From: an uncultured Lachnospiraceae bacterium | GTDB taxonomy: Bacteria; Bacillota; Clostridia; Lachnospirales; Lachnospiraceae | Assembly (NCBI GenBank): GCA_951802115.1 | Contig: CATOPL010000015.1 | Coordinates: 23,281-87,280 of the forward strand | Length of the DNA: 64,000 bases | Direction: 5' to 3' | Part shown: piece after piece, positions 32,607 through 42,278 of the stretch | Position numbering within the stretch: the stretch's first letter is position 1 | How the letters are laid out: each line of letters begins with the position of its first letter | Program-made: the position numbers and the translations under genes | The notes under the pieces: generated by a model | Seen by the model: only the letters and a program-made list of their open reading frames with translations | Databases searched by the model: none | Told to the model about the DNA's origin: nothing

Positions 32607-33941
32607 TTACATAATACTTTTCATTGCCTCAATTACTTTTGACACATATTTTTCACACAACTCCTGTGTCGTCGCTTCCACCATCACTCTTAAAAGGGGC
32701 TCTGTTCCGCTCTCACGCACAAGAATTCTTCCTTCAGTGCCCAGGTCCTGCTCTACCTCCTGAATCGCCGTTTTCACTTTCTTGTGTTCCAGAACCGTTT
32801 TTTTGTCAGTCACCCGAAGATTCTGAAGAAGCTGGGGATAAATTTTAACTTCAGAAGCGAGCATGCCAAGACTTGTTTTTTTCTCAAGCAGTACTTCCAT
32901 AATCTTCAGAGAGGTTAATATCCCGTCGCCGGTCGTTGCATGTTTGCTGAAGATGATATGTCCGGACTGTTCGCCTCCCAGACGGTAACCATTCTCCATC
33001 ATGTTTTCAAACACATATTTGTCTCCGACCTTCGTCTTCTGATAATTCAGGCCAATCTTGTCGCAGGCTTTATACAGACCAATATTGGACATAACCGTGG
33101 TTACGATCATATCGTCTTTGAGCTGCCCGATTTCTTTCATATATTTTCCACAAATATAAAGGATCAGATCTCCGTCTACCACATTCCCATGTTCGTCCAC
33201 GGCCAGACAGCGGTCTGCATCCCCATCATAGGCAAAGCCCACATCCAGTCCCTTTTCTTTTACAAATGCCTGAAGCGCTTCAATGTGCGTGGAACCGCAG
33301 TCCCTGTTGATATTCGTTCCATCCGGATCGTTATGAATGACATATGTTTTGGCTCCCAGAGCGTCAAACACACTTTTGGCAATCGCAGACGCACTTCCGT
33401 TGGAACAATCCAGCCCCACACGCATGGTTTTAAAAGACCTCGTAGGAAGAGAAATCAAATATCCGATATATCGGTTCCTGCCTGCCGAAAAATCTACAGT
33501 ACGTCCTATATGCTCTTTTGTCGCCAGCGGAACTTCTTCCAGCTCACCGTCAATATAGGCCTCGATCTGCTCCTCTACAGATGCTTCCAGCTTATATCCC
33601 ATACTGTTGATGATCTTGATGCCGTTATCATAAAACGGATTGTGACTTGCTGATATCATGATCCCGCAGTCAAATCCTTCTGTGCGCACTACATAAGAAA
33701 CGCTTGGTGTCGTTGTCACATGCAGAAGATAAACGTCTGCTCCGGAAGCTGTCAGTCCTGCTACCAGAGAATATTCAAACATATAGCTGGATCTTCGGGT
33801 ATCTTTTCCAATAACTACCTGTGCTTTATGATCACGCCCATAATACCATCCCAGAAAACGTCCTACTTTATAAGCATGCTCTACCGTCAAATTTACATTT
33901 GCTTCACCGCGGAATCCATCGGTTCCAAAATATTTTCCCAT
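32607..33941 (-). CDS. glmM: Phosphoglucosamine mutase
   Basis: 444 residues. GKYFGTDGFRGEANV, the phosphoserine loop ISASHNPFYDNGIK (active Ser near 100), metal loop AYDGDADRCLAVDE, sugar loop GGEQSGHII and phosphate loop RESGTEPLLRVMVE are all present. It converts glucosamine 6-phosphate to glucosamine 1-phosphate for cell-wall UDP-GlcNAc. The ATG at 33941 (GAGGG 7 bases upstream) is preferred over a start at 33962. Promoter at 33987-34015. Confidence 0.94.
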   Translation of the reverse strand: MGKYFGTDGFRGEANVNLTVEHAYKVGRFLGWYYGRDHKAQVVIGKDTRRSSYMFEYSLVAGLTASGADVYLLHVTTTPSVSYVVRTEGFDCGIMISASHNPFYDNGIKIINSMGYKLEASVEEQIEAYIDGELEEVPLATKEHIGRTVDFSAGRNRYIGYLISLPTRSFKTMRVGLDCSNGSASAIAKSVFDALGAKTYVIHNDPDGTNINRDCGSTHIEALQAFVKEKGLDVGFAYDGDADRCLAVDEHGNVVDGDLILYICGKYMKEIGQLKDDMIVTTVMSNIGLYKACDKIGLNYQKTKVGDKYVFENMMENGYRLGGEQSGHIIFSKHATTGDGILTSLKIMEVLLEKKTSLGMLASEVKIYPQLLQNLRVTDKKTVLEHKKVKTAIQEVEQDLGTEGRILVRESGTEPLLRVMVEATTQELCEKYVSKVIEAMKSIM

Positions 33942-33986
33942 TCTTTTACCCTCACTATCCATTAGCTTTTCAAATCCTGGTATTAT

Positions 33987-34015
33987 ATTATACGTAAAAA
34001 AACCGGTAATTTCAA
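33987..34015 (-). promoter_or_regulatory. Promoter of glmM
   Basis: Minus strand TTGAAA (34010-34015), 17-base spacer, perfect TATAAT (33987-33992). Confidence 0.8.
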
Positions 34016-34064
34016 CCTGCTTTTACATTTTCTCCCGCCGGCATATATGTGAAAAGCAACCGCA

Positions 34065-35141
34065 TCAGCTCTCTTCGTTCAGACTGCTAAGCTTGGCTGC
34101 CTGATCTGCCGCGATACATGCATCAATAATTTCCTGGATATCGCCGTTCATAATCTTATCAAGCTTATATAAAGTCAGATTGATCCTGTGATCTGTCACG
34201 CGGCCCTGAGGGAAATTATAGGTTCGTATCTTTTCCGAACGGTCGCCTGTACCGATCTGGCTTCTTCTGGCTTCGGCTTCCGCATCATGCGCCTTCTGGC
34301 ATTCTATATCGTACAGTTTTGCGCGCAGCAGGGCAAATGCTTTGGCTTTATTCTGAAGCTGAGACTTCTCAGTCTGGCTGTAGACAACAATCCCGGTGGG
34401 ATAATGCGTCAGACGTACCGCAGAATCTGTTGTATTCACGCACTGGCCGCCGTTGCCGGAAGCTCTCATGACATCAATCCGGATATCTTTATCATCAATC
34501 TGCACATCTACTTCTTCTGCCTCCGGCATCACGGCAACCGTAATCGTAGAGGTATGAATACGCCCGCCGGATTCCGTCTCCGGCACACGCTGCACGCGAT
34601 GTACACCGGACTCATATTTCATCACCGAATATGCGCCCTGTCCTGTAACCATAAATGTTACGCTTTTCATACCGCCGATACCGATTTCGTCTGATTCCAT
34701 CATCTCTACTTTCCATCGTCTTGCTTCCGCATAATGCGCATACATTCGATAGATTTCCGCCGCAAACAGAGCCGCTTCATCTCCGCCGGCTCCCGCGCGG
34801 ATCTCCACAATCACATTCTTATCGTCATTGGGATCTTTTGGCAGAAGCAAAATCTTCATCTGCTGCTCCAGCTCTGCCGTACGTTTTTTGGCTTCCGAGA
34901 GCTCCTCCTTCAGCATATCGCGCATTTCTTCATCTGATTCGCTCTCCAGCATCGCCAGGCTGTCTTCCACTGTTTCCTGACATTTTTTATATTCAATATA
35001 AGCGTCCACCAGCGGCTGCAGATCCGCCTGTTCTTTCATAAGCTTTCGGAAACGATTCTGATCGTTGACAACGGAAGGTTCCGTCAGCTCATTTGTGATT
35101 TCCTCATACCGTCTTACCAGATCTTCTAATCTGTCAAACAT
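34065..35141 (-). CDS. prfA: Peptide chain release factor 1
   Basis: 358 residues, usual for RF1. The stop-codon-reading tripeptide appears as [11 protein letters not shown] (P-x-T, RF1 type) and the catalytic GGQ as [18 protein letters not shown]. Recognises UAA and UAG and triggers peptide release. Its GGQ glutamine is methylated by PrmC, encoded directly upstream 17 bases away, a widespread pairing. Confidence 0.95.
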   Translation of the reverse strand: MFDRLEDLVRRYEEITNELTEPSVVNDQNRFRKLMKEQADLQPLVDAYIEYKKCQETVEDSLAMLESESDEEMRDMLKEELSEAKKRTAELEQQMKILLLPKDPNDDKNVIVEIRAGAGGDEAALFAAEIYRMYAHYAEARRWKVEMMESDEIGIGGMKSVTFMVTGQGAYSVMKYESGVHRVQRVPETESGGRIHTSTITVAVMPEAEEVDVQIDDKDIRIDVMRASGNGGQCVNTTDSAVRLTHYPTGIVVYSQTEKSQLQNKAKAFALLRAKLYDIECQKAHDAEAEARRSQIGTGDRSEKIRTYNFPQGRVTDHRINLTLYKLDKIMNGDIQEIIDACIAADQAAKLSSLNEES

Positions 35142-35158
35142 CTCTTTCCTCCATTATT

Positions 35159-35992
35159 TTACAGCTTCACACTTCCGTACACTACCCGGTCACACCCGGA
35201 CAGATCTCTTATCATACGAACCTGTGTAAACTTCCGCTCCATCAATGTCATAACCGCCTCCGCCTGATCATATCCGATCTCCAGAAACAGCATTCCTCCC
35301 TGTTTCAGATACTCCGGACTCTGCTCTGTTATTTTCCTGTAATAATATAACCCGTCTTCTTTTCCATCCAGAGCGATTCTCGGTTCATAATCCCGCACCT
35401 CTTCCATCAGCGTATCCACTACATCGGATGGTATATAGGGCGGATTAGACAAAATACAGTCAAATTTCCCTTCAATCTGTTCAAACAAATCACTTTTCCA
35501 TAACCTGGCTGAAGTTTTCAGATGCTCCTGATTCCATCCTGCAACCTGAAGGGCATTTTCTGAAATATCTGTGCCATACCCCAAAACTCCCGGCACTTTC
35601 TTCAGAATACTCAGAAGGATACAGCCGGAACCGGTACAAAGATCCAGAATCTCCATACCTGGCCGCACATATTTCAGCGCTTCCTCCACCAGAATCTCCG
35701 TGTCCTGTCTTGGAATCAGCACATGCTCATTCACCCGGAACGTATATCCCATAAACTCCTGACTCCCTGTCAGGTGCTGGAGCGGAACGTGCATCGTTCT
35801 TTTATTTATAAGCTCCAGATATTTCTTCTCCTGGTTTTCTTCTGTCAGACGTTTCGGACATAAATAATACTCATGTTTTGTACAGCCGGTGACAGACTCC
35901 AGAAGATACCAGGCATCCAGTTCTGCTTCATCTATCCGGGCAGCCCGGAGACGTTTCTTCCCTTCAAGCAGAAGTTCACCCAATGTCATCAT
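35159..35992 (-). CDS. prmC: Release factor glutamine methyltransferase
   Basis: 277 residues. An N-terminal helical domain precedes the SAM-binding domain with ILDLCTGSGCILLSILKK and the catalytic NPPYIPSDV. PrmC (HemK) methylates the GGQ glutamine of release factors. Its ATG overlaps the stop of DUF1385 and it is followed by prfA, so DUF1385, prmC and prfA form one operon. Confidence 0.95.
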   Translation of the reverse strand: MMTLGELLLEGKKRLRAARIDEAELDAWYLLESVTGCTKHEYYLCPKRLTEENQEKKYLELINKRTMHVPLQHLTGSQEFMGYTFRVNEHVLIPRQDTEILVEEALKYVRPGMEILDLCTGSGCILLSILKKVPGVLGYGTDISENALQVAGWNQEHLKTSARLWKSDLFEQIEGKFDCILSNPPYIPSDVVDTLMEEVRDYEPRIALDGKEDGLYYYRKITEQSPEYLKQGGMLFLEIGYDQAEAVMTLMERKFTQVRMIRDLSGCDRVVYGSVKL

Positions 35993-36951
35993 TCTGCTTC
36001 TGCGACCTCTTCTTTTTCCGTATCTTGCGGTCCATACCCCTGGAACACCCTCCAGTCAAAAACCGCTTCGACCGCCCTGATGGCAACCTCTATCATATCG
36101 TCTTCTGGTTCTTTCGTTGTCAGCATCTGCATCCCTTTCCCCGGAAGACTTAATATATTTACCAGGACATTCTCGCTTCTGCCGGCAAAACGGATAAACT
36201 CATACGACACTCCCGCTATGACCGGAATCAGAAGAATACGAAACATAACCCGCAGCAGCGGAGATTCCACACGGATAAAAATAAAAAAGATAATACTGAT
36301 AATCATGACGACAAACAGAAAACTCGTTCCGCAGCGCGCATGATAGCGGGAACTTTTACGGACATTTTTTACATTCAGCTCTCTTCCGCGTTCTATACAG
36401 TTAATGCATTTATGTTCCGCGCCATGATACATATATACTCGTTTAATATCTTTCATAGAAGAAATCAATATCACATAAAGCACAAACAGCCCCAGCCGGA
36501 TTGCGCCTTCTATAACTGCCAGAAGAGTGTTGCTTACAATATAATCACGGAAAAAGCCCGAAATAAAATAAGGCAGCACCATAAAAATACCCACAGCCAT
36601 TACAATAGAAAATACCACCGTAATACCCATGACAATCTTCTCTGCTCTCTCGCCAAATAATTTCAGGAGAAATTTTTCGAACCCTCCGGGTTCCTGACCG
36701 TCTTCCTCCTCATAAAAACCGGCAGAATAGGTCAAAGTCTCCATACCAAGCATCAGCGAATCTACAAAATTCACAACTCCTCTGATCAGAGGCAGCTTCG
36801 TCCAGGCATGTTTTGCTCCGATCCCTTCATATTCGCTGACACGTATCTCAATCTCACCATCCGGTTTTCTCACCGCTACAGAATACCGGTCCTTATTTTT
36901 CATCATGATTCCTTCGAGTACTGCCTGTCCCCCGATTCCTGATGGTTTCAC
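35989..36951 (-). CDS. DUF1385 membrane protein
   Basis: 320 residues with a GTG start (AAGGA 10 bases upstream). N-terminal GIGGQAVLEGIMMKNKDRYSVAVRKPDGEI and central YMYHGAEHKCINCIE with ARCGTSFLFVVMI mark DUF1385; four membrane segments are visible. Function unknown. In Clostridia it is conserved between rpmE and prmC. The conserved His/Cys residues (HGAEHKCINC, HARCGTS) could bind metal or form an active site in the membrane (inference). Confidence 0.9.
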   Translation of the reverse strand: MKPSGIGGQAVLEGIMMKNKDRYSVAVRKPDGEIEIRVSEYEGIGAKHAWTKLPLIRGVVNFVDSLMLGMETLTYSAGFYEEEDGQEPGGFEKFLLKLFGERAEKIVMGITVVFSIVMAVGIFMVLPYFISGFFRDYIVSNTLLAVIEGAIRLGLFVLYVILISSMKDIKRVYMYHGAEHKCINCIERGRELNVKNVRKSSRYHARCGTSFLFVVMIISIIFFIFIRVESPLLRVMFRILLIPVIAGVSYEFIRFAGRSENVLVNILSLPGKGMQMLTTKEPEDDMIEVAIRAVEAVFDWRVFQGYGPQDTEKEEVAEAE

Positions 36952-36975
36952 TATCTCACATCCTTATCGTATATA

Positions 36976-37013
36976 GTAAAAATCAGGTTGAGATTATCTA
37001 TAACCCCAACCTG
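36976..37013 (-). terminator. Terminator of rpmE
   Basis: Minus strand: CAGGTTGGGGTTAT-ag-ATAATCTCAACCTG, a 14-bp stem with two G-T pairs, followed by ATTTTTAC (36984-36990 pairs with 37007-37013). Confidence 0.8.
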
Positions 37014-37026
37014 TCTTTCTGTCATC

Positions 37027-37230
37027 TTATTTTGTGATGCCATATTTACGATTGAACTTGTCAATACGTCCGCGGGCTGCCGCTGCTTTCTGCTGTCCTG
37101 TATAAAAAGAATGGCATTTGGAACAGATCTCTACGTGAATATCCTGTTTGGTAGAACCTGTTGTAAATGTGTTGCCACAGTTGCAGGTTACAGTTGCCTG
37201 ATAATAATTCGGATGGATTCCTTCTTTCAT
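37027..37230 (-). CDS. rpmE: 50S ribosomal protein L31
   Basis: 67 residues from the ATG at 37230 (GAGGTG 6 bases upstream); a longer reading to 37332 is the leader. [15 protein letters not shown] and [13 protein letters not shown] hold the four zinc-binding residues, so this is the zinc (C+) form. C-terminal [13 protein letters not shown] is typical. It has its own promoter, a ~150-base leader and a terminator. Confidence 0.95.
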   Translation of the reverse strand: MKEGIHPNYYQATVTCNCGNTFTTGSTKQDIHVEICSKCHSFYTGQQKAAAARGRIDKFNRKYGITK

Positions 37231-37386
37231 GTTCTCACCTCTCTCATTCATCTGTGAACTTCTGGAACTTACCAATTCCCGGCCAATGCCGCTCCGGTCT
37301 ATCCACGGCAAGCTATCCCGGGCTATCCCCACAAGTCCCTGCGGTTTTTAAGGTGCATTGCATAGCACCTTCTACTCCATTAACCA
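37231..37386 (-). promoter_or_regulatory. Structured rpmE leader, possible L31 autoregulatory element
   Basis: The transcript from the promoter at 37391-37419 has about 150 untranslated bases. It begins with hairpin AAGGTGC/GCACCTT followed by AAAAA, then G-rich pairs. Firmicutes L31 genes are known to carry leader RNAs; identity with that class was not checked. Confidence 0.45.
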
Positions 37387-37390
37387 TGTA

Positions 37391-37419
37391 AGTATAGCAT
37401 ATGAATGTAAGTGATGCAA
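37391..37419 (-). promoter_or_regulatory. Promoter of rpmE
   Basis: Minus strand TTGCAT (37414-37419), 17-base spacer, TATACT (37391-37396), just past the rho stop codon. Confidence 0.75.
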
Positions 37420-37425
37420 GGTCTT

Positions 37426-38766
37426 TTAAAAAAATCTCATTTTTTTCGCATTCTGAACAAATTCTTCGTTATTTCTGGTTCGAGTAAACAAATTCAGAAT
37501 CGTTTCCACTGCATCATCCGCTTTCATGCCGTTGAGACCTTTGCGAATATTGTCCATCGCCTGCTGCTCATCCGTATTCAGGAGCAGATCCTCTCTTCTG
37601 GTACTAGACTTGGGAATGTCGATAGCCGGAAACACCCGTTTCTCTGCCACTTTACGGTCAAGCACCAGCTCCATGTTCCCGGTACTTTTAAATTCCTCAT
37701 AGACAACATCATCCATCTTGCTGCCTGTATCTACCAGCGCGGTCGCCAGAATCGTCAGGCTTCCGCCCTCGCGCATATTCCTCGCCGCACCAAAAAAACG
37801 CTTCGGCATATGAAGCGCTGCCGGATCAAGTCCGCCGGAGAGTGTACGTCCGCTGGGCGGCACAATCAGATTATATGCCCTGGCCAGACGGGTGATGCTG
37901 TCCAGAAGAATCGCCACGTCTCTGCCTCCTTCCACCAGCCGCTTCGCGCGTTCAATAACCATCTCCGATACCCTTTTATGGCGTTCCGCCAGCTCATCAA
38001 AAGTGGAATAAACCACTTCTACATTCCTGCCCTCAATCGCTTCTTTTACATCTGTTACTTCTTCCGGCCGTTCATCGATCAGCAAAATAATCAAATACAT
38101 TTCCGGATTATTTTTTGTAATCGACTTTGCCACATCTTTCAGAAGTGTGGTCTTGCCCGCCTTGGGAGGAGAAACAATCATGCCCCGCTGTCCTTTTCCA
38201 ATCGGCGCAATCTCATCTACGATCCTCATGGCAATGCTGCCGCCTGCACGTTCCATTTTAATTCTTTCATTCGGAAAAATCGGTGTCAAATCTTCAAAAT
38301 TAGGTCTTTTTGCATTTACCTCCGGATGAAGACCATTGACGCTCTTTACATAAAGCAGCGCACAGAACTTCTCTTTTTCCGTCTTTACTTTTGTATTACC
38401 GGCAATAATGTCGCCTGTTTTCAGGCCAAATCTGCGTATTTGCGAGGGCGACACATAGACATCGTTCTCCCCCGGCAGGTAATTATCGCTGCGGATAAAA
38501 CCAAAACCATCCGTCATCACTTCCAGAATCCCTTTGATCGTCTGTCCGCTGTCAAGCTGTTCCATATCCGACACTGTTTTTCCGTTTTCTGCCGCCTGGG
38601 TTTTTACCATCTCAACTGAGGCAGTCCTCTCATCCTCCGTAAGCATCGCCTCGATTACCGCATCCTTCCTCATGGAAGAAGTTCCTTTAATACCGCGGTT
38701 TTTCGCTACGTCCCGCAGCACTGCAAGAGACAAAGATTCATACTTTTCTCTCATACTGTTATCCAT
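37426..38766 (-). CDS. rho: Transcription termination factor Rho
   Basis: 446 residues. N-terminal Rho-N domain ([24 protein letters not shown]), RNA-binding cold-shock-like domain ([29 protein letters not shown]), then the ATPase core with Walker [19 protein letters not shown], Walker [17 protein letters not shown] and Q-loop [20 protein letters not shown]. An RNA helicase ring that ends transcription. AGGAGG lies 5 bases before the ATG. The N-terminal insertion between Rho-N and the RNA-binding domain is moderate, without long low-complexity runs. Confidence 0.96.
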   Translation of the reverse strand: MDNSMREKYESLSLAVLRDVAKNRGIKGTSSMRKDAVIEAMLTEDERTASVEMVKTQAAENGKTVSDMEQLDSGQTIKGILEVMTDGFGFIRSDNYLPGENDVYVSPSQIRRFGLKTGDIIAGNTKVKTEKEKFCALLYVKSVNGLHPEVNAKRPNFEDLTPIFPNERIKMERAGGSIAMRIVDEIAPIGKGQRGMIVSPPKAGKTTLLKDVAKSITKNNPEMYLIILLIDERPEEVTDVKEAIEGRNVEVVYSTFDELAERHKRVSEMVIERAKRLVEGGRDVAILLDSITRLARAYNLIVPPSGRTLSGGLDPAALHMPKRFFGAARNMREGGSLTILATALVDTGSKMDDVVYEEFKSTGNMELVLDRKVAEKRVFPAIDIPKSSTRREDLLLNTDEQQAMDNIRKGLNGMKADDAVETILNLFTRTRNNEEFVQNAKKMRFF

Positions 38767-38998
38767 ATACTCCTCCTGCTATTCCTACTGTCCATTCCTG
38801 TTCTATACACTGGGGAAAGAGTCTGCCAGATTGGCAGAACATTTTTGAACTAGTAACAGTATACTCCCTTTGTCCATAAATGAAAAGGGAAATTTCATAA
38901 AAACGGGATCTTTTAACAACTTCAGCTGCCGTGTACCGAAGTACGGATGATGGAATTGCAGCTTGATTTTTAGCATTCCGTATGATAGATTGAATTGT

Positions 38999-39973
38999 AT
39001 GATATTATGGAATGACAAGCCCTATCACTCGCTTGATTATGAACTGAAAAAACGTTATGGAGAAAAGGTTTACCGCCTTGCGCTTAACGGAGGAATGAGT
39101 TGCCCGAACAGAGACGGAACCCTGGGAACCGGCGGATGTATCTTCTGCAGCGCAGGAGGTTCCGGCGACTTTGCCGCCAGCTCTTTACTTTCTGTCAAAA
39201 AGCAGATCGAGGAAGCCAAAGAACGATTGAGTCAGAAACGTCCGGCATCTCATTATATCGCCTATTTCCAGGCATATACCAATACATACGCTCCGGTTTC
39301 TTATCTGCGTTCCATATTTACAGAAGCGATCGAATGTCCTGAGATCGTAATTCTCTCCATAGCCACCAGGCCGGACTGTCTGGCTCCGGAAGTTGTAGCC
39401 CTTCTTGCAGAACTGAACCAGATCAAACCCGTATGGATTGAGCTGGGACTGCAGACCATGCATGAAGATACCGCCTCTTTTATCAGAAGAGGATACCCAC
39501 TGAGTGTTTATGAAAATGCAGTCCAGAGACTTCGTTCATGTGGTCTGGAAGTCATTACTCATCTGATCCTTGGACTTCCGGGAGAGAATGAAGAACGAAT
39601 CCTCCAGACAATCCGTTATCTGAACACGCAGGATATTCAGGGCATAAAGCTCCAGCTTCTGCATATCTTAAAAGGGACAGACCTGGCAGCTATCTATGAG
39701 CAGAACCCCTTCCCCGTTTTCTCTCTGGAAGAATATGTTCAGCTCATCCTCTCCTGCACAGAACGCCTGAGACCCGATATTGTAGTACACCGTCTGACCG
39801 GTGACGGACCAGGAGAACTGCTGATTGCTCCCCTCTGGAGCCGCTCCAAACGACATGTTCTGAATAAAATTCATCAGCAGTTTCGTCTGCAGAATACTTG
39901 GCAGGGAAAATACTGCAGTTCCTTTAAGCCCCACCCCCCGGCGGCTGTATTTATCAAAAGCAATCCCATTTAA
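38999..39973 (+). CDS. TIGR01212-type radical SAM protein (YhcC-like)
   Basis: 324 residues. The iron-sulphur cluster motif is spread as SCPNRDGTLGTGGCIFCSAGG, typical of Elp3-like radical SAM proteins, followed by YFQAYTNTYAP and GLQTMHEDTASFIRRGY. Function of the YhcC family is not settled. The ATG at 38999 lacks a ribosome binding site; a TTG at 38963 would extend the protein by 12 residues, also without a good site. A TATGAT at 38981-38986 could make the message almost leaderless. Followed after 18 bases by the DUF4364 gene. Confidence 0.88.
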   Translation: MILWNDKPYHSLDYELKKRYGEKVYRLALNGGMSCPNRDGTLGTGGCIFCSAGGSGDFAASSLLSVKKQIEEAKERLSQKRPASHYIAYFQAYTNTYAPVSYLRSIFTEAIECPEIVILSIATRPDCLAPEVVALLAELNQIKPVWIELGLQTMHEDTASFIRRGYPLSVYENAVQRLRSCGLEVITHLILGLPGENEERILQTIRYLNTQDIQGIKLQLLHILKGTDLAAIYEQNPFPVFSLEEYVQLILSCTERLRPDIVVHRLTGDGPGELLIAPLWSRSKRHVLNKIHQQFRLQNTWQGKYCSSFKPHPPAAVFIKSNPI

Positions 39974-39991
39974 AAACGGAAAGGATTTTTT

Positions 39992-40504
39992 ATGTCTGAG
40001 ACACTGACTCTTTACAAACTGATCATACTGAAGATGCTTTCTCTGATTGAAACACCACTTACTAATTCCCAAATATCAGAATTCATCCTTGAGAAAGAAT
40101 ATACGAATTATTTCACTCTCCAGCAGGTATTATCTGAGCTGGACGAGACAGGGCTTGTAACGATCTCAAGCACCCACAACAGTTCCAGCTATCATATTAC
40201 AGATGCCGGAAAAAATACCCTTGATTACTTCGGAGACAAGATTCCGGATATCATCTGCCAGGATATTCGGGAGTACCTGGGGGAAAAACAGGGTGAGATT
40301 CAGGATACCCGTTCTGTCACTTCGAATTATTTTCAGGGAAATGCAGATGATTATCTGGTCTGCTGTCAGGTTCGCGAACAGAACGCCACATTGATCAACC
40401 TGACTGTTTCTGTCCCTTCAGAAGAACAGGCAGTCTCTGTTTGCAATCACTGGAAATCGAAAAGCCAGGAAATTTATGCTTATGTTATGGAACAGCTATT
40501 GTAG
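39992..40504 (+). CDS. DUF4364 family protein (winged-helix-like)
   Basis: 170 residues. The N-terminal ~75 residues have a winged-helix pattern (LTNSQISEFILEKEYTNYFTLQQVLSELDETGLV, ITDAGKNTLDYF), like PadR regulators; the C-terminal half is the DUF4364-specific beta domain. It may bind DNA, but no target is known. AAAGGA lies 6 bases before the ATG. It probably forms an operon with the radical SAM gene. Confidence 0.87.
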   Translation: MSETLTLYKLIILKMLSLIETPLTNSQISEFILEKEYTNYFTLQQVLSELDETGLVTISSTHNSSSYHITDAGKNTLDYFGDKIPDIICQDIREYLGEKQGEIQDTRSVTSNYFQGNADDYLVCCQVREQNATLINLTVSVPSEEQAVSVCNHWKSKSQEIYAYVMEQLL

Positions 40505-40527
40505 ATATTGTCTTATTTTTCTTTTTG

Positions 40528-41676
40528 CTATCTCCAGTCCGCAATCAGTTCCACGAGCTCACGGACATTCTGAATGACATGCTCAAAGGCTCCCGCCTCA
40601 TAAAACTGCAGGATAATAAGCCCTGCAGGAACCGCAATAATCATACCCAGAAGTCCTGATATCCGGTATCCGATAAACAGCAGAAATAAAGTTGTCAGTG
40701 TATCCACACCGATGCTGTCTCCCACCATTTTAGGCTGGATTAACTGTCTGGTTATCTGCGTAACTGCATACAGGATAAGAAGTCCTGCAGCCCTTGGAAG
40801 CGCATCGCTCAAAGCGCAGAACAGCGCCCACGGAAGCAGAGCAGTCCCTGTACCCAGCATGGGCAGAAAATCCATCAAGGCAATCAGAGCCGCCAGAAGC
40901 ACTGCATAATCGATTCTCATGAAAAGAAAACCTGCAGCCAGAATGACTCCTACAATACCCATAATTTTAAACTGGGCACGAAAATACCCGCCCACGGCAA
41001 ACTTCAGCTTTTCCCATACCATCCGGAGTTCATCTTTGGTCTTTTCAGGTATAATCCTTTTCAAAATCCGATGAATCCTTTCTCTCTGCGCAATAAAAAA
41101 ATAAGCAAATAAAAGAGAAAAAATAAACGAAATCAAAAGAGAAGGAATATTTTTGGCGGCATTTCCCGCCGCTTCTACCGTACCGCCGCCAAGACTGCTT
41201 ACGATCTCCCCCAGATGATCTGTGAAATGATCAGTAAAATCTGCAATTTTTTCCCGGGTTTCCATAGGCATTTTCGATGCCACACTCTGCAGATTTTCCG
41301 CAATTTTATCCATCCCCTGTACCAGAGCCTGATAGTAAGCAGGAAGTCTTTGCATCAGCTCTCCGGCTTCCTTCCATAACCATAAAGCCGCATAATAGCA
41401 CACCGCCACAATCAGAAAGATTGCACCGAATATGACGCCGAAAGAGCTGTGCTTTCTTACAATATGAAGATGTTTCTCCAGAAAATGTACCAGAGGGTTG
41501 GCAAGCTGAGCAATCAGCCAACCTACAATGACCGGAAGAAAAAATTTTACCAGAACCGGCCCCGCAAAAACAAACAGAATAATCTGTGCTGCAAATATCC
41601 CAATATTCAGCAAATTTCTTCTGAGCCTGATATATTCAGCCTCTTTACTGTTTCCTCCCGGCGGCTCTCCCTTCAT
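40528..41676 (-). CDS. ytvI: Sporulation integral membrane protein YtvI (AI-2E transporter fold)
   Basis: 382 residues with about seven to eight membrane segments: two at ~24-50, one at ~75-95, and the C-terminal group with LLAALIALMDFLPMLGTGTALLPWALF and LLFIGYRISGLLGMIIAVPAGL. The family includes AI-2 exporters and the sporulation protein YtvI; the position and length favour YtvI. ATGA overlap with ysxC upstream couples their translation. Confidence 0.85.
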   Translation of the reverse strand: MKGEPPGGNSKEAEYIRLRRNLLNIGIFAAQIILFVFAGPVLVKFFLPVIVGWLIAQLANPLVHFLEKHLHIVRKHSSFGVIFGAIFLIVAVCYYAALWLWKEAGELMQRLPAYYQALVQGMDKIAENLQSVASKMPMETREKIADFTDHFTDHLGEIVSSLGGGTVEAAGNAAKNIPSLLISFIFSLLFAYFFIAQRERIHRILKRIIPEKTKDELRMVWEKLKFAVGGYFRAQFKIMGIVGVILAAGFLFMRIDYAVLLAALIALMDFLPMLGTGTALLPWALFCALSDALPRAAGLLILYAVTQITRQLIQPKMVGDSIGVDTLTTLFLLFIGYRISGLLGMIIAVPAGLIILQFYEAGAFEHVIQNVRELVELIADWR

Positions 41677-42269
41677 ACAGACTCCTCCTCCAATAATCCG
41701 TCAATTATCTCCCAGATCTCCTCTCTTCCCTGTTTTGTCTCAGCAGAAAACGGAATGACCCTGGTTCCAGGTACAGGATTGAGACCTTCACGTACAATCT
41801 TTAACTGCTTCTGTACCTGACTCCTTTTAATTTTATCGAGCTTTGTAGCGATGATAATCGGTTCATATCCCTGATGAACAATCCAGTTGTACATTTCCCT
41901 GTCATTATCGGACGGCTCATGCCGAATGTCGACCAGCAGAAACACTGCTTTTAACTGTCTGGAACCATGAAGATACTTCTCGATCATTTTTCCCCATTTT
42001 GCCTTTATTTCCTGCGCGACCTTCGCATAGCCGTAACCCGGCAGGTCAACCAGATACAGCTCTTCATTTACTTTGTAAAAATTAATCGTCTGCGTCTTTC
42101 CCGGCTGAGAAGAAGTCCTGGCCAGAGACTTGCGGTTCAAAAGTCCGTTGATCAGCGAAGATTTCCCTACGTTAGATTTTCCCGAGAAAGCCACCTCCGG
42201 CCTTGTATTATCCGGAAATCTGCTGGTGATCCCGCAGACGGTCTCCAGCTCTGCCTGCTTAATTATCAT
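41673..42269 (-). CDS. ysxC: Ribosome biogenesis GTPase YsxC/EngB
   Basis: 198 residues. G1 GKSNVGKSSLINGLL, G3 DLPGYGYAKV, G4 TKLDKI and G5-like PFSAETKQG are present. It helps assemble the 50S subunit. It is encoded 9 bases after lon, the usual Firmicute order lon-ysxC. Confidence 0.95.
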   Translation of the reverse strand: MIIKQAELETVCGITSRFPDNTRPEVAFSGKSNVGKSSLINGLLNRKSLARTSSQPGKTQTINFYKVNEELYLVDLPGYGYAKVAQEIKAKWGKMIEKYLHGSRQLKAVFLLVDIRHEPSDNDREMYNWIVHQGYEPIIIATKLDKIKRSQVQKQLKIVREGLNPVPGTRVIPFSAETKQGREEIWEIIDGLLEEESV

Positions 42270-42278
42270 ATCATCCTC

